From positions 1 through 34,000 of the forward strand of contig JBHJGU010000013.1 of the NCBI GenBank assembly GCA_050331475.1: a DNA stretch of 34,000 bases, read 5' to 3'. This stretch comes from JBHJGU01 sp050331475 (GTDB lineage: Bacteria; Pseudomonadota; Alphaproteobacteria; Caulobacterales; Maricaulaceae). The notes under the pieces were generated by a model. The model did not search any database. It worked only from the letters and a program-made list of their open reading frames with translations, and was not told the origin of the DNA. The position numbers and the translations under genes are program-made. This document shows, one piece after another, positions 25,962 to 31,140 of this stretch (position 1 is its first letter; the number at the start of each line of letters is the position of its first letter).

Positions 25962-27164
25962 ATGCGGTCAATTCTAGGTGTCGCGCTCGCGGTCGGTCTT
26001 GCGGGAACGGCTTGGGCTGGAGAATTTCGCCTGTCCGGTCAAGCGGGCGGAGAGTTGCGGTTTTTCCCTGTCGCGCCGCAGTTTCCCGACCAGCTCGATG
26101 ATTTCCAACCCTCGCTCCGGCTCGAAGCGGCTTTGGAGTGGGAGAGTGATGATCGCCGCTGGCTTGCGGTTTTGAACCCGTTTGGCCGGCTGGACGCACG
26201 CGATGGCGAACGCACCCATGCCGACCTCCGCGAGGCGTATGTGCAGTACTTCGGCGATGGCTGGGATCTCACCGTCGGCCTGAACCAGGTGTTTTTCGGG
26301 GTCACCGAAAGCCGGCACTTGGTGCAAATCGTCAACCAGGTGGATTTCGTCGAAGAGATCGACGAGGAGGATTTCCTCGGCGAACCAATGATCAGGCTCA
26401 GCGTTGACCGCGATATCGGGCGGTTCCAAGTGTTCGTTTTGCCTGGGGTCCGGCTGCGCACCTTCCCCGGTGAAAGTGGACGGTTCCGCGCCCCGGTGCT
26501 GATTGACGACGACGTGGCGGAGTTCGAAAGCCCACTTAATCGCGGCGCGACCGATTTTTTGTTCCGGTACTCGAACTTTTTCGGCGATTTCGACGTGGGC
26601 GCCTATGTGTTTCGCGGCACGACGCGCGAGCCGACCATCGATTTCGGGGCGGTGGATTTCACCGTGGATCCGCCAACCCTTACCCCGTTTTTCGACCAGA
26701 TCACCCAAATCGGCGTGGATGTTCAGTATACCCGTGGCGCCTGGCTGTGGAAGCTCGAAGGGATCTTTCGCTCCGGTCAAGGCCCCGGATTCGGCGCCTC
26801 GGTGTTCGGTTTCGAATATACGTTTTTCGACATTGGGGGGCGGGGCTGGGATCTCGGCCTCTTGGCCGAGGGCCAGTATGACGGCCGCGGGGTCGGCACC
26901 TTCCCAACCGCGGCGGACAACGACCTGTTCCTGGGAACGCGGTTCGCCTTCAATGATGCGGCGGACACGGCGATTTTGGCCGGTTCGGTCACCGACCTCG
27001 AAAACGGCTCAACGGGAATCTTTGTCGAAGCGGAGCGCCGGATCGCCGAGAACTGGTTTATCGAGTTAGAAAGCCGCCTGTTCATCCAAGTCGATCCCAC
27101 GGACGGAGCCGCCCTGTTCCAAGACGACGATGTGCTCCAGCTTCGCTTGACGCGGTTTTTCTAA
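25962..27164 (+). CDS. Outer-membrane beta-barrel protein of the MMPL/LolA-like operon
   Basis: This 400-residue protein has a signal peptide (MRSILGVALAVGLAGTAWA, cleavage near residue 20). The mature part is a run of amphipathic beta strands with aromatic residues at alternating positions and short acidic turns, ending in LRLTRFF, a classic terminal phenylalanine of outer-membrane barrels. I do not recognise a specific family beyond resemblance to porin/alginate-export-like or DUF1302-like barrels found beside MMPL and LolA-like genes. Start: ATG at 25962 or the GTG directly before it (25959), both after a GGGGGAG site. It is probably the outer-membrane end of the transport route. It may be transcribed with the genes upstream despite the repeat between them. 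Confidence 0.82.
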   Translation: MRSILGVALAVGLAGTAWAGEFRLSGQAGGELRFFPVAPQFPDQLDDFQPSLRLEAALEWESDDRRWLAVLNPFGRLDARDGERTHADLREAYVQYFGDGWDLTVGLNQVFFGVTESRHLVQIVNQVDFVEEIDEEDFLGEPMIRLSVDRDIGRFQVFVLPGVRLRTFPGESGRFRAPVLIDDDVAEFESPLNRGATDFLFRYSNFFGDFDVGAYVFRGTTREPTIDFGAVDFTVDPPTLTPFFDQITQIGVDVQYTRGAWLWKLEGIFRSGQGPGFGASVFGFEYTFFDIGGRGWDLGLLAEGQYDGRGVGTFPTAADNDLFLGTRFAFNDAADTAILAGSVTDLENGSTGIFVEAERRIAENWFIELESRLFIQVDPTDGAALFQDDDVLQLRLTRFF

Positions 27165-27167
27165 GAC

Positions 27168-27194
27168 CCGCACGGTCGCTAAAGCGAACCGCGC
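27168..27194. repeat. Imperfect hairpin after the barrel gene
   Basis: CGCACGGTCGCT pairs with AGCGAACCGCGCG with one mismatch and one bulge, just after the stop of the barrel gene. No T-run follows, so terminator function is uncertain. It marks the border between high-GC DNA and the low-GC toxin islet. Confidence 0.3.
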
Positions 27195-27231
27195 GTGATA
27201 AGATTAAGTGTGTTGGACTGGTTGGTTAACA

Positions 27232-27690
27232 ATGCCGCATTGGGACGGAAAAACACAAGCAAAGACCACGCTCTGGATCGAGTTGAAACCAGAAGCGTTA
27301 TGGACGAATTTTTCAGGACCGCTTTATCGGGGCCGCGGCAACACGACATCACCGAACTTTCGCTCGAAAAATGGTTTTCGGTCGCAGGATATCGACATCC
27401 GCCATGATAACGAGACCAACACGTTTTGGGTTTACCCAAATCCAGAAAAAGGGTTCTCTTTCGCCACTAATATGGAACGTTTAGAAAGAATTCGGATCAA
27501 GGGGTGGGTCTGGATGTTGCCACAGGGTCAGAAAATTCCCGATGGCTTGCTGTTCAATTTGAATAAGGATGAGCCCGATCATCCGCTATTGAATGTGTCC
27601 AAAAAAATGACGGTTGATGCTCTAGACACGCTTTTGGAATCACTAAAGAGCAAGATGAAACCGACAAACTATAAGATTAAAGGATCTTGA
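27232..27690 (+). CDS. Tse2-like toxin candidate (ADP-ribosyltransferase fold)
   Basis: This 152-residue protein follows the order of motifs I know from the Tse2 toxin family: LYRGRG at 31-36; KGFSFATNM at 73-81, in the place of Tse2's G-T-S-V-F-D-R; WVWMLPQGQKIPDGLLFN at 92-109, matching the F-x-I-P-x-G-T-x-I-P-x-D-L region; and DHPLLNVSKKM at 116-126, matching H-Y-T-I-x-P-x-x-x-M. Tse2 of Pseudomonas aeruginosa is a cytotoxic type VI effector, and homologues also occur as chromosomal toxins. There is no signal peptide. The ATG at 27232 gives this length; a GTG at 27208 would add eight residues, and neither has a strong ribosome site. GC is about 46% by hand count (194 of 420 bases in 27241-27660), far below its neighbours, suggesting transfer. 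The partner gene follows after 11 bases. Confidence 0.72.
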   Translation: MPHWDGKTQAKTTLWIELKPEALWTNFSGPLYRGRGNTTSPNFRSKNGFRSQDIDIRHDNETNTFWVYPNPEKGFSFATNMERLERIRIKGWVWMLPQGQKIPDGLLFNLNKDEPDHPLLNVSKKMTVDALDTLLESLKSKMKPTNYKIKGS

Positions 27691-27701
27691 TAGGACTCGC
27701 C

Positions 27702-28040
27702 ATGCGGAAGCTCAACATTGAACCTGTCTTTAAAACGCTCTTACGCGATGAGGCGCTTCGGAATCAATTTCCGCAACTCATCGAAATCCTGCATCGTGGC
27801 AACGAGGGCGAACTTGTGTTGCGGGACGCGGAGGAGGCTTATCGGATTTCGGATCTGCTGATCTTTATACGCCAGCGCGTTTTACTCCAGCACCCGTACG
27901 ACGACGATGAAACTGCGTTTTACAACGAGGACCACGAAGACGCCGCGCACGAGTTCGAGATGGGTATTTGGGTCAAAGTGCTCAGCAATTTGAAAACCTA
28001 CTTCGGCGTGCCGTTCCCCGGAGAGCGCGGCGAGGTTTAA
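27702..28040 (+). CDS. Small acidic protein, probable immunity protein or antitoxin of the Tse2-like toxin
   Basis: This 112-residue protein belongs to no family I recognise. It is acidic (about 22 Asp/Glu against 13 Lys/Arg), with a cluster YDDDETAFYNEDHED near 66-80. It looks mostly helical: QFPQLIEILHR, the stretch around RDAEEAYRISDLLIFIRQ, and a last helix near WVKVLSNLK. Small, acidic, helical partners encoded directly after the toxin are usual for Tse2/Tsi2-type pairs, so the role is inferred from position and composition. I chose the ATG at 27702 because AGGA lies six bases before it; a TTG at 27687 overlapping the toxin stop is the alternative. It ends only six bases from the stop of the convergent SDR gene. 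Confidence 0.68.
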   Translation: MRKLNIEPVFKTLLRDEALRNQFPQLIEILHRGNEGELVLRDAEEAYRISDLLIFIRQRVLLQHPYDDDETAFYNEDHEDAAHEFEMGIWVKVLSNLKTYFGVPFPGERGEV

Positions 28041-28046
28041 CCCCGC

Positions 28047-28748
28047 TCACCACCGCTCGCCATAAGGCCGCAGATCGAGTTCGAACGTCCAGGCGCGCTT
28101 GGGTTGGTTGACCAGCGTCCAGGCCGCATCGGCGATTCCATCGGAAGACACCCAGAAGTCGTCAGGTTTTTCCGGCATTTGCGCCTTCCAACGTGGAATG
28201 TCGATCATCCCATCAATGATAATATTGGCGACGTGAACGCCTTGAGGGCCCAGTTGGCGCGCCATGGATTGGGCCAGCGAACGCTGAGCGGCTTTGGCGC
28301 TGGCGAAGGGCGCGAACTTCGCCCCCCCGCGCAACGCTGCGGTGGCCGAGGAGACCACAATCGCGCCCTCCCCTTTGGCGACCATATCCGGGATCACGGC
28401 TTGAGCGGCGGCGGCGAGGCCGAGCACATTGGTTCGCCACGCGCTTTCAAAGTCTTCAAAGCTCGCCTCTTCGATCGACTTAAACGCGCCGGCGCCCGCG
28501 TTATAGAGCAGCACGTCCACCGGGCCGAGTTCAGTCTTGATGCGATCGAAGACCCCTGGCGCCTGCTGGGCTTCGCGCGCATCCCAAAGAAAGGCGCGGG
28601 TCCCCGCGATCTCGGTTTCAAAGGCCGCGAGCGCTTCGGCGTTGCGGGAGAGCAGCGCAACCTTATAGCCCTCCGCGGCGAAGCGGCGGGCGTAGGCCGC
28701 CCCATTGCCGGGTCCCATGCCCACGACGGCGCACACCTTCTCGCTCAT
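28047..28748 (-). CDS. SDR-family protein lacking the catalytic tyrosine
   Basis: This 233-residue short-chain dehydrogenase/reductase-like protein has a cofactor loop GMGPGNG (10-16), YNAGAG (82-87), Asn107 in WRTNVLG and the serine pair in VVSSATAA (about 131-138). The usual Y-x-x-x-K is FASAK here, with Phe148 and Lys152, so the proton-donating Tyr is absent. A subfamily with this replacement and the same downstream MARQLGPQGVHVANIIIDG pattern is widespread, so this is not a random defect. It may use another residue or another chemistry. Its ATG overlaps the stop of the nucleotidyltransferase gene by four bases (ATGA), making it the last gene of a three-gene coupled operon. Confidence 0.9.
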   Translation of the reverse strand: MSEKVCAVVGMGPGNGAAYARRFAAEGYKVALLSRNAEALAAFETEIAGTRAFLWDAREAQQAPGVFDRIKTELGPVDVLLYNAGAGAFKSIEEASFEDFESAWRTNVLGLAAAAQAVIPDMVAKGEGAIVVSSATAALRGGAKFAPFASAKAAQRSLAQSMARQLGPQGVHVANIIIDGMIDIPRWKAQMPEKPDDFWVSSDGIADAAWTLVNQPKRAWTFELDLRPYGERW

Positions 28749-29347
28749 GGCGGTCTCCGCTTCAGATCCAATGGTTGGTCTACATCATAGAGGACGCCGG
28801 GGTCGCCAAGATCAAGGCGCAGCACGCGCGCCTGATGACGCTTAAGCAGCCCGCGCGCGCCCTGATCCCCCTCAAGGGTGAGGCCGTCGTCCAAGGCTTC
28901 CGGGCTTAACAGCACCGGATTACCGGGTTGACCGTTATAAGCCGGCCTGACCGCGTAGCGCCCCGGTGCGATCGCTTGGGCCAGGGCGGCGTAGGTTGCG
29001 GGACGAACCCTGGGCATGTCGGCAAGCGCGACGAACGCCCAGGGCCGCGACTGGGGCAAAGCGCGGATGGCGACCTTCAAGCTTTCCGCCATCCCGTCGC
29101 CGGCGCGTGCGACCGGCGCCAGTGTCCAAGGCGTGGGGCAAGACGCCAGCTGTTGAGCGACCAACGCAGCCCCCGCCTCATCGCCTGGGCGCAGGGCGAT
29201 GATGATTGCCCCGACCGGCGCTTGGGCGGCGCGCTCCAGCGCATGAGCCATCAGGGGTCGTCCGTCCAGCAGCGCGAACCGCTTGTCCGCGCCAAAGCGC
29301 GCCCCCGCCCCCGCGGCGAGCAGGATGAGGGCGGGCGCCGAACTCAA
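28745..29347 (-). CDS. MobA/MocA-like nucleotidyltransferase
   Basis: This 200-residue protein starts with the NTP-transferase signature LAAGAGARFGADKRFALLDG (about 10-29) and has the metal-binding Asp in FVALADMPRV and a PAYNGQPGNPVLLS segment like that of MocA/MobA and CTP:molybdopterin cytidylyltransferases. These enzymes transfer CMP or GMP to a phosphorylated acceptor, often molybdenum cofactor. No molybdoenzyme gene is in view, so the substrate stays open. Translation appears to start at a TTG (29347) that overlaps the mtgA stop as TTGA, which implies coupling to mtgA rather than an independent ribosome site. Confidence 0.87.
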   Translation of the reverse strand: MSSAPALILLAAGAGARFGADKRFALLDGRPLMAHALERAAQAPVGAIIIALRPGDEAGAALVAQQLASCPTPWTLAPVARAGDGMAESLKVAIRALPQSRPWAFVALADMPRVRPATYAALAQAIAPGRYAVRPAYNGQPGNPVLLSPEALDDGLTLEGDQGARGLLKRHQARVLRLDLGDPGVLYDVDQPLDLKRRPP

Positions 29348-30069
29348 TCGAACACACAGGCGGCTAAGCCGTCCCGGCGCACGATCGCCATGCGCGCCTG
29401 AATCGTGCGGGCGTAGGCGCGGGTCTGCGGGTTGGGCGGGTCGAGCCGGCGGGCGTTGGGGTTGGGCAAGACCGCGGCGAGCAAGGCCGCTTCGTCCGCG
29501 CTTAACGCGGCGGCCGGCTTGCCAAACCGCGCTTGGGCGGCGGCTTCGGCGCCAAAAAGCCCATCACCCCATTCCGCGAGATTCAAATAGATTTCCAACA
29601 CGCGCCGCTTGCCCCAAAACGGATCGACGATCACGGTCAGCCCGGCTTCTAAGCCCTTGCGGAACCAACCCCCGCCATTCCATAGGAATACGTTCTTCAC
29701 GGTCTGCTGGCTAAGCGTGGAGCCGCCGCGGAACCGGCCCTCCGCGCGCTCCGACCACGCCTGACGCACGGCGGCCCAGTCCACCCCGCGATGCGCGCAA
29801 AAGCGGGCGTCTTCAGCCGCGATCACCGCGTGGACCAAATTGGGGCTTATGGCGTTAAGCGTCACCAACCGCTGATCAAGTCGGGCCCCTCTCCAAGCGC
29901 GCTCCACCATGACTGCGGTGAGGGGCGGATCAACGGAGCGCACCAGCGCCAAGCTCAACCCCACAACCGCAAGCCCTGCGCCGCCGCCGACGATCAACGC
30001 TAAAACCAAACGCCGACAAAGCCGGCGGATCCGACGAACAAGGCGGTGCGCAATCATGGGTGCGGACAT
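29344..30069 (-). CDS. mtgA: Monofunctional peptidoglycan glycosyltransferase
   Basis: This 241-residue GT51 enzyme polymerises lipid II into glycan strands at the outer face of the inner membrane. A basic N-terminus and one membrane helix (about 21-44) are followed by the family motifs: AAEDARFCAHRGVD with catalytic Glu86, RGGSTLSQQTVKNVFLW (about 114-130), and KRRVLEIYLNLAEWGDGLFGAEAAA. There is no transpeptidase domain, and the length fits MtgA. I chose the ATG at 30069 (after a weak GAGCAGG site); an in-frame extension to 30192 adds 41 residues before the basic segment and would overlap the divergent desaturase gene. Confidence 0.94.
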   Translation of the reverse strand: MSAPMIAHRLVRRIRRLCRRLVLALIVGGGAGLAVVGLSLALVRSVDPPLTAVMVERAWRGARLDQRLVTLNAISPNLVHAVIAAEDARFCAHRGVDWAAVRQAWSERAEGRFRGGSTLSQQTVKNVFLWNGGGWFRKGLEAGLTVIVDPFWGKRRVLEIYLNLAEWGDGLFGAEAAAQARFGKPAAALSADEAALLAAVLPNPNARRLDPPNPQTRAYARTIQARMAIVRRDGLAACVFD

Positions 30070-30174
30070 GGCCTGCTCGGGCGTCAGGACGCAAGGCGAA
30101 GCGCGGCGCGGACGCTTGGCGAAGCCGGGGGCGACCGCTAAATCTCTATACGCTGAGCAGGGAGATAGCGTCGA

Positions 30175-30975
30175 ATGGATTGGCTCGCGCACGAACCGGT
30201 ATTGCGGCTAACCGCCTTTGCGGGTGTGTTTGCGCTGATGGCGGGCTGGGAGGCGTGGCGGCCCGCGCGCGCGCGCTTGCGCTCGCGCCGGCTGCGTTGG
30301 TCAAACAATTTGGGCTTGGTGGCGCTGAACACGCTCATTTTGCGCGTCGCGTTCCCCACTGCAGCGGTTGGCTTCGCGTTGGTGGCGCAAGAACGCGGCT
30401 GGGGGCTCTTTAACCGACTCGACTGGAGCGGCGGGTTCGAGCTGGTCTTGGCGGTCATTCTGCTGGACCTGGCGATCTACGCGCAGCATGTCGCGTTTCA
30501 CGCCACGCCTTGGCTGTGGCGGCTCCATCGTATGCACCATTCCGATGTGGACTTAGACGTTACCTCGGGGGCGCGGTTTCATCCGCTCGAAATTCTGCTC
30601 TCTATGGTGATAAAACTGGTGGTGGTGGCGGTTTTGGGCCCGGATCCGGTCGCGGTGCTGCTGTTTGAGATCGTGCTCAACGCGTCGGCCATGTTCAACC
30701 ACGCCAATATCAGCCTGCCCGTCCGGATCGAGCCGCTTGTGCGCGCCCTTTTCGTCACCCCGGACATGCACCGCACCCACCATTCCGTGCGGCCCGAGGA
30801 AACCCACAGTAATTTCGGCTTTAACCTGTCGATCTGGGATCGGGTGTTCCGTACCTATTGCGCCGAACCTCAGGAAGGCCGCGCCCGGCTCGTGCTTGGC
30901 TTGCCAACGTTTCGCAGCGCTAAGGAAGCGTGGGTCTGGCCCCTCATCACACAACCGTTCCGCCAGGGCGAATAG
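30175..30975 (+). CDS. Sterol desaturase/fatty acid hydroxylase family protein
   Basis: This 266-residue membrane di-iron oxygenase has the full histidine set: HVAFH (105-109), HRMHH (118-122), His136 in RFHPLE, His176 in FNHANI, HRTHH (199-203) and His211. Hydrophobic segments lie near 10-25, 46-70, 88-104 and 139-170. Family members hydroxylate or desaturate lipid chains, sterols or carotenoids; bacterial members near envelope genes often modify fatty acids or ornithine lipids. The substrate cannot be read from the sequence. The ATG follows AGGGAG. The gene is divergent from mtgA with about 105 bases between starts. Confidence 0.93.
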   Translation: MDWLAHEPVLRLTAFAGVFALMAGWEAWRPARARLRSRRLRWSNNLGLVALNTLILRVAFPTAAVGFALVAQERGWGLFNRLDWSGGFELVLAVILLDLAIYAQHVAFHATPWLWRLHRMHHSDVDLDVTSGARFHPLEILLSMVIKLVVVAVLGPDPVAVLLFEIVLNASAMFNHANISLPVRIEPLVRALFVTPDMHRTHHSVRPEETHSNFGFNLSIWDRVFRTYCAEPQEGRARLVLGLPTFRSAKEAWVWPLITQPFRQGE

Positions 30976-30979
30976 CGCC

Positions 30980-31023
30980 GCAACGCCTGCCGCAAAGCCG
31001 TCTGCGGCGCGGTTCGGCGTTGC
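30980..31023 (+). terminator. Nested hairpin after the desaturase gene
   Basis: GCAACGCC (30980-30987) pairs with GGCGTTGC (31016-31023), and inside it GCCGCA (30989-30994) pairs with TGCGGC (31003-31008). It begins four bases after the desaturase stop and is followed by only TTTC, so it may be a weak terminator or an mRNA 3'-end stabiliser. Confidence 0.45.
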
Positions 31024-31140
31024 TTTCAACCGCTCCGCAAGGCATGGTCTTGACCGAGGGACGGACACAACAATCCTGCGAACGTCGTCGCGCCGGTGAC
31101 CCGCGCGGACGGCGTCGTTACGGCCGAAGGAGCGTCCGCT

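Noticed and set aside
30070..30192. N-terminal extension of mtgA to 30192
   Set aside because: It would overlap the start of the divergent desaturase gene and adds a non-leader sequence before the normal basic segment and membrane helix.
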